Source: Chara braunii (lineage: Eukaryota; Streptophyta; Charophyceae; Charales; Characeae). From it: DNA of 22,723 nucleotides. Location of the stretch: assembly GCA_003427395.1 (NCBI GenBank), contig BFEA01000060.1, positions 1,190,358 through 1,213,080 on the forward strand, given 5' to 3'. Shown one piece after another: positions 9,961 to 18,912 of the stretch (the first letter of the stretch is position 1; each line of letters begins with the position of its first letter). The notes beneath the pieces were generated by a model, which was not told where the DNA came from, made no database searches, and worked only from the letters and a program-made list of their open reading frames with translations. Made by a program: the position numbers and the translations under genes.

Positions 9961-10264
9961 AAAAAAAATCTATGTGAAGTAAATTAACCGCAAAAAAGGA
10001 ATATAAAAATATTTTTTCAGAACCACGGAGAAAACATTTTTTTTTACAAAATATCGCTACCTTGCAAAGCACCGTTTGTTAGGGAACCGAAATATCAATT
10101 TTTTTTTAATCTAAAAAAATCATATTTATAGTTCTGTAAGGTATGTAGCATGACTAACCTATTCAGAGGTTTCCCACACACGCACACATATTCTCTTGTT
10201 CACGAATACGTTCACTTGGATATGTTCTCTCATACATTGACGAATATATTATTTTTTTATGTTT

Positions 10265-10376
10265 TTCATTCAAATATTTTTTTTTAATTTTAAATCGTGG
10301 TTGACTGAGAATTTGAAGATGTCTCCCAAGCAAAAGTTGTTTGAATTGTTCTTTTACATAACATATATTTTTTGAC
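10265..10376 (+). repeat. Diverged direct repeat, copy 1 (partner 11226-11323)
   Basis: Shares the order TTTTTxATTTTxAA, AxTCGxGxTT, AATTT-A-xAT, TCC-AxGCAAA, TTGTTTG-AT and finally an exact TTACATAACATATATTTTTT with the partner about 960 bp downstream. Confidence 0.5.
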
Positions 10377-11106
10377 AAGTGTTTTACAATTAACTTAAAA
10401 ATGGATTTATATTAACTTATAGTTCTATAAAGCAGTTTTTGTAGTGTGTGGTTTTTACCAAACTGTCGAAAATGACGTATAGTTCTATAAATCAGTATTG
10501 ACTAAAACTTTCTTTTTTTAATATTTTTTTAGCTCGCCTTACAGTCCTTAAACATTGTCTTGCTTCAGCTATGCTTTTTTTCAATCTACTGAAGACGACT
10601 TATAAAGTTCATTTTTCTTGTGTTGAAAGTGAACCTCGAGAATCAAAAGGTATACCTAATGAAGTCAAAAAATGTAAAGCTTCTGTATCTGTATGACAAC
10701 TAGTTATTATTGAAATATTCATACCTCATATTTTATCGATTTTATCATAATTAAATTCAGGGAAAATTAATTGTTCCTTTATGCCAAAATGGAAATTTCC
10801 ATAGCCATCAAAACTTTTCCAGTTTAAGCCCTGAAAATCTTTAATTCTGGGAAGTGCGAGAAACAGTTAAAAAATTATCTTTTATGTGTAAAAAATAACA
10901 ATTTGATTTCAACTTTTTCATTGTGTAAAGAATGTTAGGTTTTGTGGTTTTGTTCGAGTTTCACGAATTCAGTGTTAAAATCCGAATAGATATTAAATAC
11001 AGGAATTGATGATATCAAGAATTACTCTATTTGTGATAAATGCAAAAAAGTAATTGCAGATTAAAAATTAAATATAGGAAATACAAACTTCGTTGTGCAC
11101 TGTGTA

Positions 11107-11216
11107 GCACACCGAACATGTTCGGAGCTTTTCCAAACATCCAAACATGTTCGGGTATTTGGCCGAGCGCCACCCGAATGTGTTCGGCCGAACATATTAA
11201 AAAAAAAAAAAAAAAC
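11107..11216. repeat. GTTCG/CGAAC palindromic island 2
   Basis: Contains the perfect palindromes CCGAACATGTTCGG (11112-11125) and GTTCGGCCGAAC (11182-11193), further AACATGTTCGGG copies between them, then an A-run. Same type as the island at 6087-6155. Confidence 0.65.
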
Positions 11217-11225
11217 TTTTATTTT

Positions 11226-11323
11226 TTTGTTTTTGATTTTTAACTCGAGTTTCGTTACGAATTTTACCATACCTCCAAGGCAAATTTTGTTTGTATTTTT
11301 ACTTTACATAACATATATTTTTT
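11226..11323 (+). repeat. Diverged direct repeat, copy 2 (partner 10265-10376)
   Basis: Second copy of the AT-rich repeat described at 10265-10376, ending with the same TTACATAACATATATTTTTT block. It lies directly after the A-run of the GTTCG palindromic island. Confidence 0.5.
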
Positions 11324-11383
11324 TCAGATTTTTTGGAGAACGTGTTTTTTTTTTTTTTTTTAATATTTTTATGTTCGCGTTCG

Positions 11384-11450
11384 AAGAGTTTCGGCGCTCG
11401 TTCGCGCTCGGTCCCGAACGTTCGGGTTCAGGCACCGAACCCGAACAAAA
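11384..11450. repeat. GTTCG/CGAAC palindromic island 3
   Basis: Contains GTTCGCGTTCG, GCTCGTTCGCGCTCG and the perfect palindrome CCCGAACGTTCGGG (11413-11426), then CACCGAACCCGAAC. A T-rich run precedes it. Confidence 0.6.
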
Positions 11451-11689
11451 TGCTACACAGGTTGTGCATATTCATTATATTAGTTGTATATTGAATATTA
11501 ATCTTGAAAATATATGGAATTTACTATTATAATATTATCTATAAAATATTATTCTGTGTTATGAAACATACATGGTATTATTTTTTTATTATCACTCTTA
11601 CGACTTATAAAAAAATGATTTTTTGTAGATATATAGGAAAAACTTCAAAACATATCTAATGGGTGATTATGATTGAGTGATATGTATAT

Positions 11690-11982
11690 ATATATATGGT
11701 CAAACTCTTGAAGTATATCTTTGTTGCTACACCCATGGCATGTTGAAAACAGACCCGAGTTCGAATCCAGATGATGAAACTTGATAAGTAAAACCAAATA
11801 TTTATGAATTGTTTTGGACCGGGCAACTCAATGATAATATTTTAAGGTCAGTGAATATCAGGACGGCGGTCTGGTTTTGGTCGTTTTTTTCATTGGATTT
11901 AACCCCTACATGTACACCTAAGGTGGTGTGTATAATCAAATTAGTTGAGTCTTTATTGTAAAAAAAAAAAAAAAAAAAAAAA
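11690..11982 (+). mobile_element. Probable tRNA-derived SINE
   Basis: The head resembles a degenerate tRNA: an A-box-like ATGGTCAAACTCTTGAAG (from about 11696) and a B-box GAGTTCGAATCC (11757-11768), the latter matching the RNA polymerase III consensus GGTTCGAANCC closely. About 190 nt of unrelated body follow, and the unit ends in an uninterrupted A23 tract (11960-11982). Head, body and A tail within ~290 bp is the usual SINE layout. No target-site duplication was found, and the A-box is weak, so this is a probable call only. Confidence 0.5.
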
Positions 11983-12054
11983 CTTGTGGGAAGAGAACAA
12001 CTCGCTCCTGGCTTCACATAGACGTCTCTCTGGTGAGACCAGGGCGCCAGTGCA
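11983..12054. other. Spacer before tandem repeats
   Basis: Short mixed sequence with TGGTGAGACCAG (12031-12042), a small inverted repeat. Nothing else recognisable. Confidence 0.3.
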
Positions 12055-12302
12055 AAGGGGGAGGTGGGTCGTCGGTTGTCCTATGTGGCTCGATAACTGG
12101 CACGTGTCTGACCATTGTTTGCTTGGAACAGGGGCAACAGTCTCTTGTAGTCGAATACAAAGGTGAGCGGACAATCGGGTCTCGCCACACCAGTAGGGGG
12201 AGGTGGGCCGCTGGATGTCCTAAGCGGCTCGATAATTGGCATGTGCCAAACCATTGTTCGCTTGGAACAAGGGTGAGGAGACAGTTGGGTCTTGCCACAC
12301 CA
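12055..12302 (+). repeat. Two tandem copies of a 139 bp repeat
   Basis: GAGGTGGG occurs at 12061 and 12200, a 139 bp period. Both copies carry in order GTCCTA-GxGGCTCGATAA, TGGCA-GTG, ACCATTGTT-GCTTGGAACA, GAC-AxTxGGGTCT-GCCACACCA. Open frames crossing the two copies on both strands are side effects of the repeat. Confidence 0.8.
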
Positions 12303-12458
12303 CTGTCCAAACGAAAAATGAATGGATGCATCTTCCAGCAAAGAAGGGCAAAATACATCTGTTGCTATGAACAACAATAGATACATCTTACCACTTTCTG
12401 CGGCAGATGCGTTCATTCTCTTTTTGTTTCGACAATGGTGTAGCAAGTCCCATAAGGC

Positions 12459-12700
12459 CTTCCTCCACTACTGACTCACCAAATGTGCAAAATGAGGACG
12501 AATCTTCTGCTAGAACTAGGGAAGATAGAACCAGCATATTTTTTGTCTTTTGTGCATGCGGTGAGTAGTGGAGCGAGGTCTTCCTCCACTACTCACCAAA
12601 TCTGCAAAATGAGAATGAATCTTGGGCTAGGACCTGGGAAGATAGACCGGCATATTTTTTTTTCTTTATGGATGTCGTGAATAATGGAGCGAGGCAGACA
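12459..12700 (+). repeat. Two tandem copies of a ~121 bp repeat with an internal inverted repeat
   Basis: CTTCCTCCACTACT occurs at 12459 and 12580, each followed by CACCAAAT-TGCAAAATGAG, then GAATCTT, a CTAG-AC segment, GGGAAGATAGA and CAGCATA/CGGCATA. At the junction, GGTGAGTAGTGGA (12560-12572) is the exact reverse complement of 12585-12597. Confidence 0.75.
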
Positions 12701-12731
12701 AAGGACCTCGTTCCACACCACTTGAAAACAC

Positions 12732-12858
12732 TTGAGTTTCAAGGGCACCCTAACTGACGGAAGGTAATTAATTTTCCCTAACTTGTTTTTTTCGTTCCAC
12801 AACCCCTTCCGTTGAAGTTGACGAAACCGTTGAGATGGCCGTCCTTGAAACTGAAGTG
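12732..12858. repeat. Foldback with TTTCAAGG/CCTTGAAA ends
   Basis: CACTTGAGTTTCAAGGGCA near 12732-12750 is nearly the reverse complement of GTCCTTGAAACTGAAGTGC near 12841-12859. A third related copy, CACTTCCGTTTCAAGGGC, is at about 13013-13030. Size and ends suggest a small MITE-like element. Confidence 0.5.
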
Positions 12859-12898
12859 CTGACGGGTTTGCACCAAGAACAGTGGTGATTGGTGGGGG

Positions 12899-12919
12899 AA
12901 AAAAAAAAAAAAAAAAAAA
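12899..12919. repeat. A21 homopolymer
   Basis: An uninterrupted A tract, possibly the tail of a retroposon, though no source element could be recognised to its left. Confidence 0.7.
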
Positions 12920-13424
12920 GGTCCGTATATTACCCATTTTCTAGGATTCGGCCCTTGCACCCCAAGTGACCTCGCGAGGCACCCTTCAGGTTTTTGTTGA
13001 TTTGGCTGGGCCACACTTCCGTTTCAAGGGCGAACACTTGGTCGTGGGTATGTGAAAATAATTACTAATGTCAAGGGTACATCATTAGGGCGGGGTCGAA
13101 CGACGCTTCGCTGAAAAACAGCGAATTCGAAGTGGTGTCGAACGAGGCCCAAACACCACCACCCCTGGGCGACATTCCTCAAAAAAATGACACATGTCTT
13201 CGAGTTTCGTTGACATAAGTCTAGCCTAGTGGCCGACAGAGGGGTGGGGGGCACGGGAATTGGAGAGCATGGTTACACTTGGAGGCAGATCACACGGGAA
13301 TTGGAGAGCAGTCATGTGAAAACATGCCTGAAGGCAAACAACACTCTCAGAGCCTAGTTGCGCTACTTGCCATCCGCCAAGTTTGGCGAGTAGGTGCATG
13401 ATTACACTTAAAGGCAGATCCCAC

Positions 13425-13575
13425 TTTTTTTTCTTTTTTTTTTTTACAAAGAATCAGCCCCGTGGGACAGCTTGAGATGCTGGTAGGAGCAATCGCCTCA
13501 AGCTCTCCCGGGTTGGCTCCATCTATTGGTGGGGACCAGCACCTGCTAAGAAGCAGGCCCACTTCTTTTACGAAG
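13425..13575 (-). mobile_element. Second LINE 3'-end fragment
   Basis: A T-rich run (13425-13445, one C) reads as an A tail on the minus strand. The adjacent sequence forms an 8 bp stem, AGCTTGAG (13469-13476) with CTCAAGCT (13497-13504), and then shares the exact 19 nt block 13517-13535 with the larger LINE at 7285-7303. It therefore appears to be a severely truncated relative of that LINE in the same orientation. Confidence 0.55.
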
Positions 13576-13584
13576 ACCACTTTT

Positions 13585-13809
13585 AGGGAAAATTCAGGAT
13601 CCCACTTGTTTCCGCGGAAGTCGGAGGCGGCCCTGCTTTATCGCGAATATGGAAATGTTAGGGAAAATTCAGGATCCCACTTGTTTCGCGGAAGTTGGAG
13701 GGCGACCCTGCTTTGTCGCGGATGGGGAAATGTTAGGGAAAATTTGGGATCCCACTTGTTTCCGTGGAAGTTGGAGGCGGCCCTTCTTTGTCGCGGATGT
13801 GGAAATGTC
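13585..13809 (+). repeat. Three tandem copies of a 75 bp repeat
   Basis: Units start with AGGGAAAATT at 13585, 13660 and 13735 and each continues GGATCCCACTTGTTTC, a CGGAAGT-GGAGG block, CCCT-CTTT-TCGCG and GGAAATGT. The period is 75 nt, so a frame crossing them repeats every 25 codons; I regard that as incidental. Confidence 0.85.
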
Positions 13810-14128
13810 GTCGTACGTGGCACCGCAAGCGCAATTCAAGGGGCGGTAGTTCTTTCAAAAATGGAGAGACACCAACCCGGTACCCTACCCCTAAAACGAT
13901 GGCGGCCCTTCTCTTTTTTTTTTTTCATGTCTGCCATTCGTCCGTGGTTCATGAAACTCCCGTTTGGTTTGTGAAAGTCCTTGCCTCTTTGGCGATGTGG
14001 CATCCAATTTTTCTTTCACTGACCGTGTCGCCCGACTCCACTAAAAAAGGTTCTTTTTGGTTATTTTGGAAACACGAAGAGGTGGGATCAGACTCTTACT
14101 CCACCATGCACCTACTCGCCGAACTTGG

Positions 14129-14320
14129 TGCGAGGAAACCTGTCAGAACTTTTGCCCAGTTTCCATTTTCAATTCACCACAGACTGTGAAGCGTTCCCTG
14201 TCTACGACTATTTTTGTGGAAGGGCATCCAAGTGACCCCTCCACAAAACAACTTTTTGGCCAGTTCAAGGCTTCACGGGCAGGCAGACAAAAAAAAATGA
14301 TTTTTTTTGTAGAATAAATA
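14129..14320. other. Spacer before the Penelope-like element
   Basis: Contains a hairpin, TTTTTGTGGAAGGG (about 14210-14223) with CCCCTCCACAAAA (about 14236-14248), and A9TGAT8 near 14289. No gene seen. Confidence 0.4.
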
Positions 14321-14957
14321 TAGGTCAGGATGAATGGGATGAATAACATCTGACTGGTGATTCAGATTTTGTACAGCGAGGAGATTGTTTGTAATTTTGT
14401 GCAGCGTTAAGTGGACAGATAGTTCTACTTCGACGCATTTGCTGTTATGTCCGCTACCGTTTTCCAAGCAGCTACTGGACGAACGTGTGGATCTACGATA
14501 TCATCTCAGATACTCGGACTTGGATTTTCGAACTTGGAAATTAAAACTACACAGGCTCTTCTCGGGACCTGCCTGACGTGATTACGAATAAGACAGACTT
14601 TTCGACGGACCTACATGAGCTATGAGATAGCGGGGCCGTTTATCTACGATCTCTCCCATGGATATCGGTTTTTGAACTTGGAACTATGGAGGCTTCGAAT
14701 TTCGCTCAATTTATTACATATACGACAAAGAATCCCCGTCGTTTTAGGTTTTAGGATTTGAGCTCAAATTTCGGAACTGGACTTTGAAAAACGTGTTCGG
14801 GGATTAAGGCAAGCCACGGTTACAAGGGACTTTGAATTCTGGAATGGGAAACACACGTACCTGGTACCGACGAGCTGATCCTGCATGGAAAAGAGAAACG
14901 GTATTAGTATTTATCCACAGAGTAGGTTCTACCAAACATCTCGGAGTCAATGTTTTT

Positions 14958-15004
14958 CCCTCCTGATGAGGCTGGCCCTGGCTCCAGCCAAAACCGGTCG
15001 AGGG
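14958..15004 (+). ncRNA. Hammerhead-ribozyme-like motif in left pseudo-LTR
   Basis: CCCTC (14958-14962), core CTGATGA (14963-14969), stem II GGCTGG/CCAGCC (14970-14975 with 14984-14989, loop CCCTGGCT), AAA in place of the canonical GAA, a minimal stem III from palindromic ACCGGT (14993-14998), C at the cleavage position (14999) and GAGGG (15000-15004) closing stem I with CCCTC. The layout is a type I hammerhead with a tiny stem III, as described for PLE ribozymes that may act as dimers. The invariant G12 is A, so cleavage is doubtful. Confidence 0.7.
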
Positions 15005-15059
15005 TAGCCAGACTGTCGTCCGCGCGCGGACGGTAGGTTGCCATAGCTTTGACTATGGC

Positions 15060-15152
15060 GATACTCTTGTAGAGTATTACTCTTGTGTTTCTTCTTCCTA
15101 TCTGCGTAGAGTAATACTCTTGGATTTTCTTCTTCCTACTTGTAAGAGTATC
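15060..15152. repeat. ACTCTTG / AGAGTA repeat cluster in left pseudo-LTR
   Basis: Repeated TACTCTTG and inverted AGAGTA units, including TACTCTTGTAGAGTA (15062-15076, a 6 bp stem with TGT loop), separated by TTTCTTCTTCCTA. Conserved in the right copy at 20920-21010. It may be a transcript hairpin or a protein-binding array; nothing in the sequence decides this. Confidence 0.6.
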
Positions 15153-15268
15153 TTAACCCCGAGCCTTTTCACATTTTGGCATGTCGTCTTGCACGCTACG
15201 TGCCTGTGTTTTGTGTACTGCCGATTCAGCCCGTGCTGACGTCAGTGCTCTCGCTCTTCATTCCAATC

Positions 15269-15419
15269 GGTGAAGGTAGTGGGGACCGGCCAGGAGGCGT
15301 ACACCTGGTTCTGTGACCCTGTAGTACTAGGTATCTACTCATAGGTAATTAGATTAACGAGCGACATAAGTGAAGGACACGTGGATTAGTAAGGAAGATA
15401 CGGCGGACCAGACCTGGAG
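15269..15419 (+). other. Leader between left pseudo-LTR and ORF1
   Basis: About 150 nt of untranslated sequence with no motif I can name. Not repeated after the right pseudo-LTR, so it belongs to the interior of the element. Confidence 0.5.
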
Positions 15420-16172
15420 ATGAACGAGAACGGAGGGAATGGCGGCTTCAGCTTTGGTACAGGACCACCCGGTCCCCCCCAGGGAGGAGCAGGGGGATGG
15501 AATGGAAGACAAGGAAATCAAGGAGGTTGGAACGGAAATGGAGGCGGGAGTTGGAATAACGGGAACAGTGGAGAATCAGGTGGATGGAACAATGGTAACG
15601 GAGGATTAGGCTGGAATAATGGTAAGAGGGGAAATTGGAATAATGGAGGAGGAAATTGGAACAACGGGAATGGAGGAAGCAACAATAACGGAAATGGACG
15701 AGGATGGAATAACGGAGGAGGATGGCAAGGAAGAGGACCTAAGTGCTACAACTGCGGCCAATTCGGGCACATAGCTCGTGAATGTCGGGCACCACGACTG
15801 AACAACCAAGGATCACAAGGATCACATCAGCAGACGAATGAAGCTTCTAGTAGCTCGAATGCTTGTGCTGATGCAAAGCCAGCAGTGCTGAGGAAAGAGG
15901 TGGAAGACTCTCTGAAGTGTATGGCGGTTTACGTTAAGAGACAGATGGAGAAAGAGGAGGAAGAACGATAGCGAGCTAAGGAGAAGGTTGAAAGGAGAAA
16001 GAAAACCGAGGAGGAAAAGACAGCGAGAGAAGAAGCGAATAGACTAGCGTTAGAAAGAAAGAAGGAGAAGGACCTTAAGATAGCAAAGAGAAACTGGGAG
16101 ATTGAAAATATGCTCGCTAAACAAAAAGAAACGATGGAGGAGGAGTTTGAGAAGAGACTGAAAAACGGTTGA
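15420..16172 (+). pseudogene. PLE ORF1, N-terminal part: Gly/Asn/Trp-rich, CCHC zinc knuckle, coiled coil
   Basis: Starts at ATG 15420, 152 nt after the left pseudo-LTR. Residues 1-105 are a low-complexity array of GGWNNGNGG-type units with few charges. A perfect CCHC zinc knuckle, CYNCGQFGHIAREC, follows at about residues 109-122 (15744-15785), typical of retroelement Gag-like nucleic-acid chaperones. After a Ser/Gln-rich linker comes a Lys/Glu-rich segment with heptad character, interrupted by TAG at 15969-15971 but continuing in frame to TGA 16170-16172. The expected role is binding the element RNA in a ribonucleoprotein. A Gag-like protein is not standard for PLEs. Alternatively it might be the start of a single fused polyprotein. 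Confidence 0.75.
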
Positions 16173-16795
16173 AAGGGGTTATGATTATGGAAAGGACAAT
16201 TAAAGCGAAGGCAAAACAGAGCACGCCACTACCCTAATGATCGGATTCGGAAGAAGATGAAGAAGAGACACAAGAAGATAGATTAGAAAAGAGAAAAAGA
16301 CAACAGGGACAAACGTCTGGGGGACAAGCCAGCCCAGCCGGCACGCCCGTGAAGATAGGAAAGTCGGCTCTAACTGATGACCCACCGGCACAAATGATGG
16401 AGGAACCTACCGATATGCAAGCTCCGAGAGCTAGAGGAAGACCTCAGAAAGATGGGATTGGATTCCCTGTCTACGAATCATCTCTCTGGGAAGGCGCCCC
16501 TGTTGATATCGACAACAAGACTGAGGTGGCCTTTAAGAAGCAAGTAAGGAAGTTCCTAACGAAGAAAAGCATGCCGACGATCCAAGAAATGTGTAGAGAA
16601 GCAGGAATGGCTTATCGTGGACGTCCCGAAGCAGTCGATGAGTTGGTGGAACTCAGGGCAATGTACTTCTTCAGACAACACCAACCACGCACACCCTGCC
16701 AAGGCGGAATCGTGGTCTGTGAACTTGCGAGTGCTATAAGAGCACCAAGGACTCCACCGATCCTGAACGCGTACCAAGATCCGCTAGACGATTGA
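16173..16795 (+). pseudogene. PLE ORF1, C-terminal part: acidic/basic linker, AT-hook-like motif
   Basis: After a frameshift near 16165-16175 coding moves to frame 2. The stretch VMIMERTIKAKAKQSTPLP is ended by TAA TGA (16235-16240), then SDSEEDEEETQEDRLEKRKR continues to TGA 16793-16795. Within it PRARGRPQKDG (about 16424-16456) resembles an AT-hook (core GRP flanked by Arg), and a helical block, FKKQVRKFLTKKSMPTIQEM, then MAYRGRPEAVDELVELR, could be a small DNA- or RNA-binding domain. I cannot name that domain. The frame ends 14 nt before the nuclease ORF, so ORF1 and ORF2 are adjacent and may once have been fused. Confidence 0.6.
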
Positions 16796-16808
16796 TGTTT
16801 GGAGCGAC

Positions 16809-17387
16809 ATGCAATTCTATCTAAATTTGAGGAACCAACTTACCTCCAGTACCGTTGTTGGTATTAAATATCTTAGAATTAACATCGAGAAAATTCTTAG
16901 ATTATGCATTGTTATCCTTGTAAGTAGAGGGGAAATTCAATGGGGATCTAAATATCTTGCTAATTGGTTCCAATTTATCGAGAACGATATTGATAGATGG
17001 GATAATCCTTCTTCATGTGTATATGTTATACTAGATCCAGGATGTCACGCCTCATACATAGGACAAACTTCTAGAACCCTGTATGAAAGATGAAGTAAGC
17101 ATGTCTATCGTACTAATAATGTGAATTCGGCCAATAACTCTAAATTATATAGTTGACTTCGTAATTGGGGATGTAAAAACTATGTTGCTCTACCAATTGC
17201 CTTTATCCCTGTTTCAGACCTAAAAAGTCTGAAAACAGTGCGCATAAAAAGATGGTCACCCTCGTTCAATTCTATCGGTCCTAAACGGACTTCAGGAAAG
17301 GGTAATCGTAAGGGTAGAAAAGAACGTAAGAAATCTAGATGTTCCCATTTTTCGGACGAATGACCTTTAGTACTTAAGACAAGAGCA
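16809..17387 (+). pseudogene. PLE GIY-YIG endonuclease domain
   Basis: Frame 3 from 16809 shows VYVILDPGCHASYIGQTSR (about 17019-17075), the GIY-YIG signature (YVI...YIG, then the catalytic Arg in TSR), followed by SKHVYRTNNVNSANNSKLY with a His/Asn pattern typical of the fold, and KNYVALPIAFIPVSDLKSLK, the usual third strand and helix. This enzyme nicks DNA to prime reverse transcription. Three TGA codons (17091, 17154, 17361) interrupt an otherwise open frame; at least two sit where Trp would be plausible. A basic stretch GKGNRKGRKERKKSR follows (about 17297-17340). Its position upstream of the RT is the permuted order. Confidence 0.8.
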
Positions 17388-18343
17388 TTGGAATCCGTTA
17401 ATCTGATTAGCATCTGTAAAGCTGCTATGGAAGGAAATGGGAAAGTTTCATCATCAGGCGGTAAGATGTGGATACCTGACTGGAAGGTGGTTCTACGAGA
17501 AATCGGACTGAGTACTTTCTTTTTTGACGGTAATATCGTCCCCTTGACTACCCTCAAGAGTAACCTAGAAGAAGGAGTTAGCCTAACCCTTCACCAACTG
17601 AAGGGTGGAACTCTTTTCAATCGAAACAAGGAATTAAAAGGTAGCCTTCACAAGCTACTAAAAAATCCTTAGGCCAAGAGAAAAGTTTTTATAAATTATC
17701 ATTGGAGGAATTATTTGAGTTATTTCTGGCGACAAACCTGTTCTCAAAAGCCATCTGCCGTAATAATCTACGAGATAGTATAAGAGGAATTTTGTGGAAT
17801 AAATTTGGTATTAATACCCGTAGAAAGCATTGCTTATCAATAACGTACGATGGCGGTATTCGCAAGAGAGGGATTCGTATAATAGTTTCTGATCATTTGC
17901 TTAATTACCTTCCTCTTGCTGAAGTTGCCTTCATGTGTAAGAAGCTCAGAACTGTCTGGCGGAAAAACAGATCAGTTGCTGAAATTCTTCATAACCACTG
18001 GACTACTGCCCAGACCCCCGTGGGTGTCTGCAATTGCGCATAATTTAACCTCCCAACTATGAAAGGATACGTGTTGTGCATAATTAGTGACTTGGAAGGG
18101 GTAGATGGGTTTGTTAAAAATGCTAGGAATATTGTACGACCAGACCAAACAAGGAGGAAAGATAGGATTCTCATGGAAATAAATGACGCATTATTAAAAA
18201 TGGGGATTAATACTCCTATCACAGAGAAAGAGGTGTTAGCTTGTTGTAAACCTTCAGTAGCTTCTAGTAACTGCGACCCAATCTTCCTAGCATATTTAAA
18301 AGGACTAGGATTTTATTTTACTCTTTCATCAGTAGATAAAAAT
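17388..18343 (+). pseudogene. PLE linker region before the RT fingers
   Basis: Frame 3 continues to TAG 17670-17672 (KMWIPDWKVVLREIGLS). A one-base deletion in the A6 run at about 17660-17665 explains the move to frame 2, where coding runs from about 17665 to 18343 with one TAA (18041-18043). Segments include EELFELFLATNLFSKAICR, CLSITYDGG and HNHWTTAQTPVGVCNCA. The CxC near 18030 followed by MKGYVLCIISDLEGVDGF recalls the CxC...GHVxTxD linker before the RT in this kind of PLE, but the match is loose. No enzymatic motif of its own. Confidence 0.6.
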
Positions 18344-18912
18344 CCAGCAAAAACGGTAATTATGTGCCCTGCTATGTACACAAGAGGGATGCAGGATGTT
18401 TTTTTGGGAAGCGACAGTTTCCGAACAGAATGGAGAACGAAAGTTGAAGCTTTGGTTAAACGTGAGAGGCGCTATATGAGAGCGGGTCTGGAAAAGCTAG
18501 GGAAATGGGAAGGATCGGGGAAATTTGGACGAGCGTACATAATTCCTAAAAATAAGGACCTATCTAAGGTTCGTCTCATTAGCCAGTCCTTCTCGGAACC
18601 CTCAAAGACTTCCAGCAGCAGAGTGGCCTGCGCGCTTAACCACCTTTTTTTCCTACAGGCTACTGCCAAGAAGTATGCAGTTTAATCTGAAGTTGACTAA
18701 TATGCTGCTGCGGAGGATTACGGAGGTAAGCAACTTGGTTGAGAAGAGAAAGAAAGGTAGTTTGTTGAGCGTCTCCTTTGATATCAAAGAGATGTTCAGT
18801 CGACTACCTCATAATTCTATCATGGAAGCGCTTGACTGGATACTACATCACTACGCAGGTAAAAGGAAAAACAGACTGGCGATTAAAAAAAGAGGGAAAG
18901 AAACATCGTTCT
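18344..18912 (+). repeat. 569 bp tandem duplication within the RT, copy A
   Basis: CCAGCAAAAACGGTAATTAT occurs at 18344 and again at 18913, and AAACATCGTTCTC at 18901 and 19470, so the unit is 569 bp, not a multiple of three. The two copies differ at about 30 positions by eye, mostly transitions, a level similar to that between the pseudo-LTRs. Confidence 0.92.

Larger units (their letters stand above)
9961..11689. other. AT-rich repeat DNA, no gene
   Basis: About 1.7 kb of very AT-rich sequence with many T and A runs. Short repeated phrases include TATAGTTCT(A/G)TAA near 10128, 10419 and 10477 and TTACATAACATATATTTTTT at about 10353 and 11304. No open frame has a recognisable domain. Confidence 0.6.
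13377..14128. mobile_element. Element with 24 bp terminal inverted repeats
   Basis: CCAAGTTTGGCGAGTAGGTG plus CATG (13377-13400) is, with one mismatch, the reverse complement of 14105-14128. Inside each end lies a GATCCCAC motif facing inward (13417-13424 on +, 14082-14089 on -). The ~750 bp interior holds a LINE 3' fragment and three 75 bp tandem repeats but no transposase. This looks like a nonautonomous DNA transposon with nested material, or a large foldback. The superfamily is unknown and no target duplication was identified. Confidence 0.5.
14321..15268 (+). repeat. Left pseudo-LTR of the Penelope-like element
   Basis: Begins TAGGTCAGGATGAATGGGAT and ends at CATTCCAATC. It matches 20183-21130 throughout its 948 bp. 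It holds a hammerhead-like motif near its 3' part, a GC palindrome CGTCCGCG/CGCGGACG (15017-15032) and a cluster of ACTCTTG/AGAGTA repeats (15060-15152). The promoter of the element would be expected here; no clear TATA box was recognised. Confidence 0.88.

Noticed and set aside
13462-13974. A 170-codon open frame on the plus strand
   Set aside because: It is produced by the three 75 bp repeats (a multiple of three) and part of a LINE 3' fragment; it shows no domain.
18640-18665. A splice-acceptor-like sequence (T-run, CCTACAG) at the RT frameshift, suggesting an intron
   Set aside because: The paired copy at about 19216-19232 has CTACAAG, destroying the AG, and no matching donor was found; a one-base change in the T-run explains the frame better.
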